Origin: Alnus glutinosa
Taxonomy: Eukaryota; Streptophyta; Magnoliopsida; Fagales; Betulaceae
Direction of reading: 5' to 3'
NCBI RefSeq assembly: GCF_958979055.1
Contig: NC_084890.1
Location: 24,960,149 to 25,024,148 of the forward strand
DNA length: 64,000 nt
The translations under genes were made by a program, and so were the position numbers. Shown here piece by piece: positions 11,190 through 23,800 of the stretch (position 1 is its first letter; every line of letters begins with the position of its first letter). The notes under the pieces were generated by a model. That model was not told where the DNA came from and did not search any database. It saw only the letters and a program-made list of their open reading frames with translations.

Positions 11190-13710
11190 CTTTATATGAT
11201 CAATTCTCCAAGACCGTAGGTGACGCAAATCCTCTTTGATTCCAACCACAAGATGTCCAAATCTACTCCAAATTTTTCCCTCCATTTTGACTGCAGTGAC
11301 AATCTGCAAAGCATCACCTTGTAGCTAAGAGTATCATAAAAACCCATCTCCTTGCCAAACTCCATTGCATGTAATGCCAATGCCTCTGCCACGACATGTT
11401 CTACAACAATACATTTTGTGGTGCGTCGTGCAGCTAAAACATTACCTTCATAATCCTGAACAATAGTGCCAAGCCCTATACATTCCTTATTCTAAACCAC
11501 AGCTACATCCCAATTAATTTTAGTCATACATGGGGGGGGATTCTTCTAGGGTATGACTCCACGCATCAGGCTCTTGTGCATTGATTCTCTTAAATTCATC
11601 AAGAGTCACCGGTTTCTCGAAATACTTGGTTTGGGTGTGTGAAGACTCCTCCATGTACCACAGAATTCCTTCGAAACCGTATTTTTCGTGCCACAACCAC
11701 CATTAACTCAAGTTCTACCAAGTCACATCGTCCCAGCATCTCCTCAACCACATGGAGAAAAGTGAGTCCCTCTCCAATACATTTTGTAACTTCTTCGTGG
11801 CACACCCCTAAATATCTCTCACAAATGGACGACTCCAAAGTATATGTTTAACAGTTTTTTTGTCTCTTCCACAAATAGGGCACTGGAAATCAGAAACAAC
11901 TCCTCTTCGAAGTAAATTTTCATTGGTAAAAGGTTATTACAAACTCTCCACAAAAACATTTTGATAGCATTTGGAATTTTAAAATTTCATATAACCTTTT
12001 TCCAAATTGAATCTCCCTCTCGTGGCCTTGACCCCCACCATGTCGCATTAACTGTAACTTATTTTTCCATATGATAGACACTTTGGACTGAAAAATTCCT
12101 TTTAGCTAGGGCATCTTGTATATGACTCGGGCTTCCTTTTCTTGGATTACCTATGTGATCAAATTGGAGTTCCACCATTTTGTGTCTTGGTCAATGAGTT
12201 ATACCGCCCTTGTGTCATCTGCTAAATTTCACCTTGGGGATTGGACATAAAAAGATATTGGGGTCGGAAGCCATCTGTCACCCAATATCCGTATATCTCT
12301 TCCATCACCCACCCGCCAAATAATCCAATTTTTTAACAAATCGCAAGCTTACAATAAACTTCGCCATGCAAAAGATGGTTGTCTCCCCAAATTAGCCTCC
12401 AAAATTGTGCTATGTCGATAGTATTTTGCTTTGAGGATACTTGCTTCCAAGGAATTGGGATTCTGCAGAAGCCGCCAACATTGCTTGGCCATGAAAGCTT
12501 TATTGAAAATCACCAAATCTCTTAAGTCCATCCCACCTTGAGCCTTAGAAAGACCCATCCATTCCCAGCTCATCCAATAAATCCTGGAATCATTCTTCTA
12601 ATGCCCCCACCAAGATTTCTGTATCATTCCATTAATTTCCTTACACAAAGTGAATGGAAGCTGGAAGACACTCATACTGTTGGTTGGAATTGCTTGAATC
12701 ACAGCCTTCAGTAAACTCTCCTTCCCTACTTAAGAGAGGAATTTGAACTTTCAGTTGTGCAAACGATTCCACACTTTATCTTTTATGATTTTAAAAGCAT
12801 GTGATCTAGACTTTCCAATAAGCGTCGGTAGTCCAAGATATTTATCATACCTTTGTGTAGCTTAGAGCCCTGACAATCGAATTATTTCTTTTTCTTCCTT
12901 TCGGTGATAATGGAGGTTTTATCCTTGAGAGGTCATAAATTATCACAGATGGAATTTCATATATCTCCAACAACCTCGTCAACCTATGTTGCTCCACAGA
13001 ATTTGCCTTGCAAAATATAAGCTATCATCAGTAAAATATAAATGATTGGGATGTGGGCCTTTTCTAGAGGTTGGTACTTCTGTGATAATTTATGACCTCT
13101 CAACATGGTGGAAAAGAGAGACAAACGCCTTTGCACAAATGAGGAAAAGGTATGAGGATAGTTGATCCGCTTGTCTTATTCCTCTCGTTGGCTTAATTCT
13201 CTCCACAGGCTGAATGTCCATTCACCACAATAGCACAAGATACCCTCTGAATACACACCATACTAAGCCTAGTCCATTGAGTGGAAAACACCAAACGCCG
13301 CATGATAGCCTCCGAAAAATTCAATTCCACCATGTTATGCTTTGCTCATATTTAACTTAAGCCCCATATATCCCACCTTAGCCCACATTCTGATATGAAT
13401 GGAATGCAAAGTCTCGTAGGCAGACAATATATTATCAATAATCAGCCTGACTCGGCTAAAAGCACTCTATTTGTTTGAAATAATGTGGGGGAGCACCTCT
13501 TTTAACCTGTTTGCAAGCACTTTGGAAATAATTTTCTACAAGACATTTCAAAGATTGATAGACCTAAATTCCGATACTCTAGTTGGATTTTTAACTTTAG
13601 GTACAAGGGCAAGTAGCATTTAACTCCTCATCTATCTGCCTCGAGTATAAAAAAAGAAACTAAGAACAACATTGTATACCTCCCCTCCAACCGTCGCCCA
13701 AAATATTTTA
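11190..13710 (-). mobile_element. Decayed L1-type LINE (reverse transcriptase and RNase H)
   Basis: Minus-strand frames show, in order, RT-like pieces (SEFRSINL, LANRL, an MSKA block near 13360), the post-RT thumb region (MSWEWMGLSKAQGGMDLRDLVIFNKAFMAKQCWRLLQNP, 12349-12573), a zinc-knuckle/connection region and an RNase H-like end (about 11192-11392). Many stops and frameshifts are present and no endonuclease domain is recognisable. A segment near 12003-12105 reappears at window position 1-105. It belongs to the same broad clade as the LINE at 52949-55900 but is older. Confidence 0.8.
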
Positions 13711-14540
13711 GGAAAAAATATAAAAAGGTCCCATGAATTTTCTAGTGTGCTAATGTGACCCATGAAACTACCAAAGTGTGTAAAAAAGTAACTTTTATCG
13801 AAATATTCCTATAATACTCCTATTCTCTCTTTTTTTTTTTTTTTTTTAAAAAAAAAAATGATCAATGCAAAATTAATTCATGTGGTTAACTTAAATTACA
13901 AATTGCTTACTGTAAAATAAAAAATGATTCAAAGATCTTCAAGGTAGACAAAAAATAACAATTTAGTCATTGTAGTCAAATTCTGTCAAAATACTTGACG
14001 GATTCTATTAGTATTAGAGTCAACATCAACACAATAAAATGATGGTGTGTCACTCTTACTAAAAAAAAAATATCAATATATTAAAAATATACATTTAGAA
14101 AACTAAATTACTTTCTGCAGTCAAATTGTGTCAAAACACTTGACAGATTCTGTTAGTGTACCACGTTAGCATCAATAAAATGACGGTACGTGTCACTATA
14201 TATATATATATAATTAAAATTAAAATTTTGTAACCCTTTTCTTCTTCTTTTTTTCAATTCAAAAATTTTAATTTTTAAGTTTGAATTTTGTTAACTTTTT
14301 AGTTTTATATTAATATATTTTTTTTAATTTCTTTTTTTTTTTAAACAAAAAAATAGTTTTTATTAATTTTATTTATTTATTTAGGTTTTAAGAGAATAAT
14401 GGTATTATAAGAATATTTCGACAAAAGTAGACTTTTTGGCACTCTTTAGTAGTTTGATGGATCACATTATTGCACTTAAAAATTTAGAGGAGCTATTCTA
14501 AAATCAGTTATTAGTTCACGAAGGTTTTTTATATTTTTCC
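13711..14540. mobile_element. Mutator-like (MULE) TIR element, non-autonomous
   Basis: Long terminal inverted repeats of about 120-140 bp: the left end begins GGAAAAAATATAAAAAGG and the right end finishes CCTTTT-TATATTTTTCCC in mirror image, and inside them GTGACCCATGAAACTACCAAAG pairs with its complement near 14455. An imperfect 9-bp target duplication (AATATTTTA / CATATTTTA) flanks it. Nothing is encoded. It sits at the 5' edge of the decayed LINE. Confidence 0.75.
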
Positions 14541-14748
14541 CCATATTTTACTATTTTCTCTTAATATAACCTCAATGGTTCAATGGTTTGAAGGTTGGTA
14601 AACAAACGAGCCAAAAAAAAGTTAAAAAGCATGTTGTATTTATTTCTTTTGAGTGGGCAGGCATAGTCGTTTTTGTTTTTGGGCCCATAATGTGTGGGCT
14701 AGACCATTTTGTGAACATTTGAAGAAGCATGTACTCATACTATATATA
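14541..14748. other. Short spacer
   Basis: AT-rich sequence between two elements; nothing recognisable. Confidence 0.5.
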
Positions 14749-14759
14749 TAGGGGTGTGC

Positions 14760-14945
14760 AGCGGTTCGGAAATCGGTTAAATCGGCTTGGTCGGTTCGGT
14801 TAACCGAGTATGTCGGTTAATTCGGTTAATTCGCCGACATCTAACCGATAAGAAAATATTTCAAAGTTTTCGGTTAAGGCGGTCGGTTAAAGAGTCGGTT
14901 AATGGTCGGTTAAGGTGGTCGGTTAATCGGTTATGGTTCAGATTA
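14760..14945. repeat. hAT left subterminal CGGTTAA repeats
   Basis: Nine copies of CGGTTAA occur in about 185 bp, several overlapping into CGGTTAACCG. In hAT elements such clustered subterminal motifs are the transposase binding sites; that role is inferred here. Confidence 0.7.
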
Positions 14946-16579
14946 AGCCTTAAAAATGGGCCTTCTGGCCTTTCTTAATTTGGGCCTCATTTTTTAATGG
15001 GTCAAAAAGATTCAATATAATTTTAATTTTTAAGGCCTATATGACTATATCATTGATATCAATATGCTTTATTTTTTAGACTTTTAGCATTTGGCTATTT
15101 GCCAATTGCCACTTGCCAGCAACTCAGCAAGCCCAGCCAGCAGGGCCACTGGGCAGTCTGGGCTACTGGGCTAGCAGGCCCAGCACGGCAGACACTAGTC
15201 CACTGGGCAGTCAAGTTGTCAACCTTGAGTCCTTTTTACTGTTTTACATAATTTTTTTTAAAAAAAAAAAAATACAGAAAAAAAACAATAATACATAAAA
15301 GAAAAAACTGGAAAAGCGGTCCATTGGCAGTGGACTGGTCCCGGTGACTCACTGACTGCTAATGTGAAAGTGGAACACTGAAAATTTGAAATGTGCAATT
15401 GTGTTGTGCTTTCAAGTTTCACACTTTCACTGCTTTGTGGCTTAAGGCTTTGTGCAAAACTCTAAAGCCCAAATTGAAAAATGAGTCAAAATGTCAAATA
15501 CAGTGAAATACTCAAAAACTCAAAGTCTCAAACGCACTGTATGCAGTATGCACATTATGCACTCAGCACTTATTCACTTGATTTAGTTGATTCACTTATG
15601 CTCTTATGCACTCAGACACTCTGTGAGTCAGTGCTGACTGCTGAGTGCAAATAATTGGAACAAAGGCATAATTACAAATCCACAGACCACAATCATACAT
15701 TCATAATAAATTACAAAACAAAATTACTCCACTTTTCTTCAATAATACATTAATGCAATAATACTTGAATAAAAATAAAAATAAAAATAATTTAAATTAC
15801 TTAATGTTCAGCTAATCAGCTACTAGCTAGCTGCATGTCTGCACCCTGCAGGGAAAAAAAATTGAAAAAGCAAGAAAAAAAAAAAAGTAGGAAAACATAT
15901 GTTCTAAAGACTAAAAAAAATAGGGAAAAAAAAAGCAAAAAAAAAATAGTAGTATCTGTATCAATTATCATCCTAAAAAATGCAAGAAAAAAAAGTCAAA
16001 AATGCATGAAACATTGAAACTGATGAAAGACAGTCTGCATCCATTTGCTCAGAAATCCTTTCATTCCTTTGCATATTCTGGTCAATCAGAACATCAAATT
16101 CACTAATTCAGGATTCATCATAGCACACATCAAATAAAAAGAATATATTCTATCTCTATCTCAATACCAACTCACAATAATAAGTATAAACTTATTAGTT
16201 ATCAAGTTTTCACCAACAGGCAACCACTCCAGAATTCCAAACATTACCAGTTCCAAAAGCTCCAGAATTTCAAACAAAAGTTACAAAACCATAATTTAAT
16301 AGTAACAAGCTAAAAGTTACAGCTTTAAGTCTCCAACAAAAACTCCAAAAGAGAAGAGAAATAAAAACTTCCTCCAACAGACATGTGATAACTTTTAATT
16401 TGCTTCCTTGATCCTTCAATGATCAAACAAATCAAAAAGAAAACATAAGTTATAAATATAGACTATATAGTGATCAATAAAAAAGAGTAAAAGACCATTA
16501 GATCACAAACAAGTAAATGTCAAGAAAATAATAAGATGAAAAACATACCACTTACTTTCAATGTGACAAAGTACATCCT
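14946..16579. other. hAT internal non-coding arm (transposase 3' side)
   Basis: No gene is seen. The part at 15100-15240 is GC-rich with repeated CTGGGC/GCCCAG words. A-rich simple sequence fills 15250-15300 and 15770-16000. Confidence 0.55.
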
Positions 16580-18953
16580 TCAAGCCTCATTGTCAAATGT
16601 AATGGAGTCAGACATAATTTCTACCACAAGAAAATTTTAAAAGAATTAGTAAAAATCAATTCAATCGAATAATTGGAACAATGAAGAAATATGATTAACA
16701 AATATTACCTGAGTCAAGCTTATAGCTATCTTCATCTTCAAAAGTATGAAGATGTAACTCATCATTCTCACTGACCAAAGAAGATTTCAACCAATTCTGA
16801 GTACATATAAGAGCCTCAACTATTTTCGGAGCTAAAGAACTCCGAAAAGGGTCTATGACGCGACCTCCAGTGCTAAATGCCGACTCGGAAGCAACAATGG
16901 TGATTGGAATTGCCAAGACATCTCGTGCAACCTCAGCTAGAACCGGAAACTTTGATGAATTTATCTTCCACCACATCAAAGCATCAAAAGTTTTACATGG
17001 TGGCTCAACATCTTCCGCGAAATATCTTTCTGTCTCTGTCCGACACAATGCCAAATTTTTGGATGCCCGAAATGAATGGAAGTCTGTTAAAACATTTTTT
17101 TTACTTCTGGAAGTAGTAGAAGTACCCACTTCCTCCAATATTCGCTACATTCTTAGCATAGTGATTATACAACTGCTCCAATGTATTCTTCAATTTGGTG
17201 ATAATCCTCTTTGCTTTTTCTTCACCTATGTTGCTTTTGAACCAAAATTCTAAAATAATTATCTTGTAACGTGGATCAAGCACAGCAGCAACAAACAACA
17301 AGGGGTTAATTTTCTCAAAGTCTCCCCAATACTTGTTATATTTTATTTTCATCCTGATCGCCATGGAACTCAACAAATCATCATCACTCTCACAATACTC
17401 AATCAAAGTATTATAAACATTTTGGAGTATATTGAAATAATTGTTAGAAGTCGAGTATAAGGAACCCGATATCTCAATTGTCACCTCATAAAACACTTGC
17501 AAAAATTTAGCAAAGTTTCTAACATTTTTCCAATCTTCATCAAGCGGAACCCCCAACCCCCTTCTCCCTCCACCATCCTCACACAAGTAGTCCCCAAAAC
17601 TAACATCTTCATCTAACATTAGTTCAAATGCACTTTCATACTTCTCTGCCACATCCAACATCATATAAGTAGAGTTCCATCGAGTTGGAACATCAAGAAC
17701 CAATGAAGCATGATACCCAGTTGTCTTCCTTTCCGCACAAGACTTGAAAATGGCCAATCTTTGAGGAGATCCCTTTACATATTTCACCATATTTCGGATC
17801 CTTACGATTGAATCATCTACATCTTTCAATCCCTCATGCACAATTAAATTGATAATATGTGCACAACACCTTACATGAATAAACTCATGACAACAAATAA
17901 CTCCATTATTGGCCATAGTCCGCTTTTTAAAACAATCAACTGCAGTATCATTTGCACTTGCATTGTCAAGTGATATTGTCAATAACCCTGGAATCCCATA
18001 TTCCTCCAAACATTGCTCCAATTCTTTCGCAATCGTTAACCCCTTGTGATCCGACACTTGGCGAAATGCCAATATTCTTTTTTGATATTTCCAACTAGGA
18101 TTAATGAAATGTCCAGTGATGCACATGTAATTCATATTTTGAATCGAAGTCCATGTGTCAGTGGTCAAACAAACCCTTTGACTAGTTTTCAAAAACTTGG
18201 TCTTCATTGTTTCCTTAATCCGCATATACAACTTGGCACAATCCCTCATCAATGTATAGCGAGAAGGAAGCCTAAATTGCAATTCAAGAACCTTGAACAA
18301 TTTCTAAACCCCATCCTATTCACAGTTGAAAAAGGCATTTCATCCACAATAATCATCTCACAAAGCGTCTCCCTAATGATTTTTTCAGAGTACTTCGCAA
18401 TCATTAGGTTCTTACAACTACTAGTACCACCATCACCCTCACTCGGAATAGACTCAAAAGTGAACTTAGATTGAGATACATCTTGATTAGCTAATAATGC
18501 CTTGTACTGTTGGCATGCTTTGATATGGTACAACATGTTAGAGGTTCCATTGCTCTTTCCGCGACATTTATAGTCAGCCCCACAATAATTACAACGTGCC
18601 ACAGGTTTATCTGCAGGACTTTCTAGATCCTTAGTAAAATGTTGCCACACCATGGATTTTTTCCTACCATTTCTTTTTCTTTTGTTCTTAGGGAGTGGTG
18701 GTCGTCCACCACGACCAGCACATCTAATCCCTTGTGTATCCGTCTCCAACTTATCAGAATCACTTTCAACATCAATGCTTTCTTCAATACCTATTGAACT
18801 ATCAATAGGAGGAGATGGATAACAAGATGCAGCTACTGATGATGCAGGTGCAGGTGCAGGTGCAGATGCAGATGCAGATGCAGATGCAGATGCAGGTGCA
18901 GGTGTAGGTGTAGAGGTACCAATATCCATAGATGTAGGTGTAGGTGCATCCAT
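16580..18953 (-). pseudogene. hAT transposase (zf-BED, dimerisation domain), two frameshifts
   Basis: Cut-and-paste transposase of the Ac/RICESLEEPER type. From the N-terminus: a Pro/Ala/Ser repeat (residues 17-40), a basic NLS-like segment (KNKRKRNGRKK), a BED zinc finger (Cys121, Cys124, His143, Cys147), then the RNase H-like core with catalytic-type motifs CLTTDTWTS and ISLDNASAND, CCAHIINL, and the C-terminal hAT dimerisation block (IPITIVASESAFSTGGRVID). The start at 18953 is the first Met of the frame. A one-base indel near 18297 and another near 17125 break the frame; otherwise there are no stops over about 690 codons. A final 88-bp intron (16621-16708, GT...AG) fits well: splicing LDS to EIMSDSITFDNEA gives a natural stop at 16580. 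The two small lesions suggest recent inactivation, or assembly errors. Confidence 0.87.
18843..18935 (-). repeat. In-frame hexanucleotide repeat encoding Ala/Pro/Ser
   Basis: Tandem GCAGGT/GCAGAT units on the plus strand encode the PAPASASASASAS segment near the transposase N-terminus. Length variation here would keep the frame. Confidence 0.8.
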
Positions 18954-20375
18954 CTGACCATCTGAATTATGAAAAAAAAAAAAAAATAATGATCAAACTT
19001 TTCATACTACCATGAAAAGCTCAAGCATTCCAAAGATCGTTAGAGAACTTAGAGGTTTATCAAAATTTCTTATTGAAATGATCACATCAACAAATTACAT
19101 ATGGAGATTTACTTCAAGACACAAATAATTATTCAAGATGCTACACATATATTACAATTCAGTGTCATCTCATATTCTCATAGAGCCATAGTCATAGCAT
19201 ACAAATTTGAAGAAAGATTTTTATTTATTTATTTTTTATTTTCCAACAAGTTGATCATCTACCATAAATCACATGAGTCCAAGTCAAACTTCACCCCTAT
19301 CTTTCTAGTTTCTAGGATTAAACTGTACTAATTTGCTCTTGCCTCTTGGCTACCTAATTTGCATAAAAAAATAAAAAAATAAAAAAATAAAAATAAAAAA
19401 ATAAAAAAATCAGGAATCAACCTTCAATAAAATACCCCAAAGGGCCAAATTACAATGAACATAAAGACTTCCTAAACAGTAAACACAAAGCCAGAAACTG
19501 ACTGTTATGGACTTATGGGAATATTGTTAATTCCTACCTATCCAAAAAAAAAAAAAAAAACTAATACAATTCCTGTGTTTAACAAAGATTTGAAATTGCA
19601 TTTTAAGAAATAAGAATGTGTTTAACAAACATTTGTATTACCTAATTTTGTCCAAGTCAAAATTTTTCCTGTTCAATGTTCAGTAGAATCAGTACATAAA
19701 AAAAATTAGGTAATACAAATTACCTAAGTTCGGTAGTTCCTAACTTGCTCTGCAATGGCCGACTGGCTGTTTCAAAAAAAAATTAAAATGATACATCAAA
19801 AAAAAATTAACAATGATAGTATGATACATAAAAAAAAAAAAATTAAGACTAACAGAAGAGAGACTGAGAGAGAGAGAGCTACCGGAGATTCGGAGAAGAC
19901 TCAGAAGAGGGCAGTCGGTAGACTCGGCACTGAGCACTGCTGCACGCCTGCGGGCTGCGGCTGCACTGAGCACTCGGCGACTCGGCACTGGGCAAGTGAC
20001 TAGGTCACCGACTCACAGGTGGCCACTGGCCAGGTGCCAGGTGGGGACCGTGGGGTCGTGGACTCGTGGGGACTCTGGGTTCCGGGGATGCGCTGCGGTA
20101 ACCGGTAGGCGGAGATAGGATCTCAGAATGGCCGAATCATTGGAGTCGGGATAGCTGGCCTGCCAAAGCCCAAAAGTCGTCCGTCAAGGCATCAACGCCG
20201 TCAAGGTTAGGTCAAGGGCAACTGGGCAGTCTGGGCAAAGGGCAAGGAGGTTCATGGACTCGAAAGTTCGAAACTGATGATTAATGAAGAGCAAGAAATG
20301 AAGAATGCGATGAATATATACTCCATACAAAACGACGTCGTTTCTTTATCACTAAAACGACGTCGTTTCGCTATA
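18954..20375. other. hAT internal non-coding arm (transposase 5' side)
   Basis: This holds the likely transposase promoter. A-rich simple repeats occur at 19364-19410 and 19545-19560. A GC-rich tract at 19900-20270 repeats CACTGAGCAC, GACTCGGCACTG and CTGGGCA words that also occur on the other arm. The palindrome AAACGACGTCGTTT occurs twice, at 20330-20343 and 20355-20368. Confidence 0.55.
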
Positions 20376-20590
20376 GGCGGTCGGTTAACCGACAGGTTAA
20401 TGGGTCGGTCAATTTCCGGTTCGGGCCGGTTCGGAAAGTCGGTTAACCGACTAACCAACCGAATACCGAACCGACCACATTTCGGTAAAAAGATTCTCTT
20501 CCGATTACCGAACCGAATTTTGTCGGTTAAGTCAGTAGGCGGTTAATTTCAGTTCGGTCACGGTTCAGTATGCGGTAATCGGTTAATCTA
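20376..20590. repeat. hAT right subterminal CGGTTAA/TTAACCG repeats
   Basis: At least five CGGTTAA copies, including two full CGGTTAACCG palindromes, are mixed with CGGTTCGG words, mirroring the left end. Confidence 0.7.
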
Positions 20591-20600
20591 CACACCCCTA

Positions 20601-21221
20601 TATATATATATATGAAATATGAATGAAGTTGGATTATTAGACTTTGTTATGACAATTATAAATTTTAAAGTAGATGTTCTAGTCTGCTATACACACAAAA
20701 CAGGTTCCATTTGGCATCAACTGAAGAGATGGAAAGCAAAAATGGAAAGTTTCTTCAAACAATGGAAGTATATATATGTGTCATTTCTCATACTCAAATT
20801 ACACATGCTATAAATCACCACAAAAAAGTGCATTTTTGTGATGTTTTAGTTAGTGTTGTTTAGTACAAACGATGTTGTTTAAACAATAAACGACGCCAAC
20901 AGTGGAATCGTTTTTGTTGAAATGACGTCACCCTTGTTGGTGGCGTTGTTTCATCCTGCTAGAATATACGGAAAATATAATATATTTTTCGTATATTCCA
21001 TATTTGGTTGATATTTAAATGTTCTCTATTCATGGATTAATTGTAATTAAATATTGAGGATTTGATTACCATACTTTTTTATTTATTCTTAGATCTTATA
21101 AATAAGGATCTTTGTATTGTATAAAAACAAGTCAATGAGCCTTAGGGTTAATTCGTAGTGGTGGATGTAGGTGTCTAACATCGAACTACCTGTAATTCAT
21201 TGTCCTTTATTTAAAATAGCG

Positions 21222-21255
<34 letters not shown>

Positions 21256-22134
21256 TTACGTACGTCGTTTGGAATCAAATAGCATAATTTTTTTTTTTTT
21301 TACATAATGTCCTTAAAATTTATGTCTTTTAGTAAAAAGAACATTAATTTACGTTGTTTAATAAAACGACACAAACTAAAACGACACAAATTGCCGTATT
21401 TTTTTTTAGTGCACTCACATAAGAAGAAAGGAAACGGCAGCAGAACATTCCAAGGCTCAAGCCTTATATGGAAACACAAATATCATCTTCAATTAGGAAA
21501 GAAAAATGTTTGGTTGTACACTCTCAAGCCTTATAGTCTTGTATTAGGTCTTCCATTTTTAGAATAGTGACACTTATCAAGCAAAGTACTATAATACTCT
21601 TTGTTTTCACTTACCACCGCTTAAGTCAATCGTGCTCATTACATTCACGGCTAAATGAAACCCATTAATGGTGGAGATTTTTGGTTCTTGCATCCCAATG
21701 TGGATGTTTATGCTTTTGATTTTAAAAGGAGAAACGTTAAATATTACACCTCCATCCTCTTAGATTGACGTGGCAATGCTAATTGGCCTTTGAATTTTTT
21801 TTTATATATATATATTTAAAAAAAAAAAACAGTTATAACCATCGATCTTTCATCACTTTTGTAATTAGATACTCAAATTTTAAAAAGTGTCAATTTAAGG
21901 TATCAATCTTTCAAATTTTTTCAATTTCAATTCTCCCGTTAGAATTTTCCGTTAAATCCTATCAAAATTTAAAGATTTAGACATGGGAATTTTTGCAAAT
22001 TCCATTAAATTCTGATCAACACTTAAATCCTTATAATTTTCTTTTTTTCTTTTTCTTTTCAATATGGTTTGAGTATGAGCATGCTACATTTAATTAGACC
22101 AAATATGCCCCAACATAATTTACGTTTTTCTATT
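20601..22134. other. Intergenic with solo-LTR-like and MITE fragments
   Basis: No gene is seen. Sequence at about 20960-21220 has LTR-like traits (CTTATAAATAAGG TATA motif, a downstream TTGTATTGTA block) but no matching partner or target duplication was found. A T18/A13 junction lies at 21220-21255. A fragment of the 10523-10976 MITE is at 21830-22030. Confidence 0.4.
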
Positions 22135-23682
22135 TTATAACAAAACAAGAGCATATAGTACAGATTCAACCGCATCTTGTGCTTGCATTCCAACTGCAAG
22201 AGCATTCACAGTACTTTCTTCCCTACCAGCTGGTGAAGGTATGTCTTCTGCATCTCTCTTTGGTTTTACCCATCTACCATGAGCATTACATACTAATCCC
22301 TTGTTGGCCAATTGGTACCAACAACGTGGGATCCTAAGCTCATCCACCAACATATCACACGCCTTGTTCACTAACGCAACATCCCTCCTCGCACCAGACC
22401 GAAATGTTGTGGCACTACTAAGAAACCCGTCCACAAGATGAAGGTATGTCTCCAGGCTATGGAACCCCATCAAGTCGAACCCACGCTTGAGGTATGGAGA
22501 TGATCGAACGTCGAGCTTCAGTTCGGCTCCGACGTGGGTGTAAACCCATTCCAATGATCCGGTGATATCATCAAACTTTTGTAAGCTCTCGTTGAAAACA
22601 AGCCCCGGCATCCGAGGGACTATGTCTTGCTTGATGACCACCCTCAGTGTTTTGACTCCCAACTGATTAAGCTCGTCTCGGAAACCGACGTTGCCGACCC
22701 TCGGTGCGCCGAAGGAAATCACGCTGACGGGAAGGTTGGGAATGGTTGCTGCGGCTTCGTAAGCATTGAGCAGAGCCAGCGCGCCACCCAAGCTATGTCC
22801 GGTGATCGTAAGGCTTACTTCTTCACCTTTTTCCCTGTACATTTCCACAAGCCTTGTCACTTCTTTCATTGCTTGCTCTGAGGCACTTGTCTTGTTGTAC
22901 CTTGTAGATTCATTCTTGCTAGTGTAAAGGCTAAGAAACCCACGTTCGACTTTAGCATCCCCTTGCCCAAATGGCTCCAACTTCCTTTGCATATCCTCGT
23001 ACCACTCCGAGGGTGCCACGGTTCCGCGCCACGCCACCACAATATCCCTCCGCCCGATCCTACGTGTCTCCTCGTCGTCGCTGACTGCCACATAGCCGAT
23101 CCAGTTGGAATCTTTGCTCCACGTGTCCGCCAAATGTGACCTCTCCAGCCACTGAGGCATATGTATATGCGACATGCCATAAATATAGTTGCTAACCGTG
23201 TAGCCATTTCTGCTAAGGCCTAGTTTCTCAAACATGTTTCTTGGGTTGTACCGGCAGCTCCCGCAGTACTCGGAGAAAGAATCAAAATCAAAAGCGTCAT
23301 ATGTTGCTTGTGCGAGTTCTCCATATTTGACGATCTCTCGTCTGAGCCAAGGCTGAAGAGGATCCAAAAGATTGTCCCAATCCGAGGAACCATGTACGTC
23401 ACGCCACTTGTGCGCTATGACCTCCTTGGGAGAAGTTGTGGGAGTGGAGTGTTTCTCTTCGGTAAACGAGCTCCAAATTGATTGGTGAAGATCGGTCCGG
23501 GGAGGGGTTTGAACATGGAGGTGGAGGAGATGTGAGAGTGATTCGGCGAGACGTAAAGCAAGATTTGATGGCGCCTTTGCTTGGGGGCGATCGAGAAGAG
23601 CTTCTTTATGGGCATGGATTAAAGAAAGCCTGGATTGTGTGGTTGCAGGAAGATGACAGTAGATCATCGTCGATATTGCCAT
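22135..23682 (-). CDS. DAD1-like phospholipase A1, class I (plastid), intact
   Basis: Predicted to hydrolyse sn-1 acyl chains of plastid galacto- and phospholipids, as Arabidopsis PLA1-I gamma and DAD1 do; the latter supplies alpha-linolenate for jasmonate synthesis. The 515-aa protein has the usual length of the chloroplast class. Its N-terminal 70 residues are rich in Ser, Thr, Ala and His and poor in acids, fitting a transit peptide. The lipase class 3 domain follows: AWRGTVAPSEW (about 218-227), nucleophile elbow GHSLGG with Ser297, SFGAPRVGN (324-331), Asp353 in KQDIVP and His415 in ETYLHLVDG form the triad. The frame is intronless, as in this family. The frame stays open for 55 codons upstream, but those codons include the TATA box, so the Met at 23682 (MAIST) is chosen. 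Copy A is its duplicate; B and D are more distant. Exact substrate and subfamily (I gamma 1, 2 or 3) are not decidable here. Confidence 0.93.
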   Translation of the reverse strand: MAISTMIYCHLPATTQSRLSLIHAHKEALLDRPQAKAPSNLALRLAESLSHLLHLHVQTPPRTDLHQSIWSSFTEEKHSTPTTSPKEVIAHKWRDVHGSSDWDNLLDPLQPWLRREIVKYGELAQATYDAFDFDSFSEYCGSCRYNPRNMFEKLGLSRNGYTVSNYIYGMSHIHMPQWLERSHLADTWSKDSNWIGYVAVSDDEETRRIGRRDIVVAWRGTVAPSEWYEDMQRKLEPFGQGDAKVERGFLSLYTSKNESTRYNKTSASEQAMKEVTRLVEMYREKGEEVSLTITGHSLGGALALLNAYEAAATIPNLPVSVISFGAPRVGNVGFRDELNQLGVKTLRVVIKQDIVPRMPGLVFNESLQKFDDITGSLEWVYTHVGAELKLDVRSSPYLKRGFDLMGFHSLETYLHLVDGFLSSATTFRSGARRDVALVNKACDMLVDELRIPRCWYQLANKGLVCNAHGRWVKPKRDAEDIPSPAGREESTVNALAVGMQAQDAVESVLYALVLL

Positions 23683-23774
23683 GATTAATTGGTTGCCAAT
23701 TAAGCTGATTAACGTACGATCACCTTGGGAATGCTTGGAATTGTTGAGAGAATGTGGGGGAAGTGGGGGAAATG

Positions 23775-23800
23775 GAGTGGGTATATATATATTGCTAGAG
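23775..23800 (-). promoter_or_regulatory. TATA box of intact lipase
   Basis: The run AATATATATATACCC on the minus strand (core 23782-23792) lies about 100 bases upstream of the chosen ATG. The equivalent element is preserved upstream of copy A. Confidence 0.55.

Larger units (their letters stand above)
14749..20600 (-). mobile_element. hAT (Ac-like) DNA transposon, both ends present
   Basis: The ends are TAGGGGTGTGCA (14749) and, in mirror image, TACACACCCCTA (ending 20600). Each is flanked by TATATATA, a compatible 8-bp target duplication although it falls in a TA run. Both subterminal regions are full of CGGTTAA / TTAACCG motifs. A single minus-strand transposase gene (16580-18953) sits between long non-coding arms. 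Length is 5.85 kb. Its transposase carries two single-base frameshifts, so it is probably inactive, but the ends could be mobilised by a relative. Confidence 0.88.
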
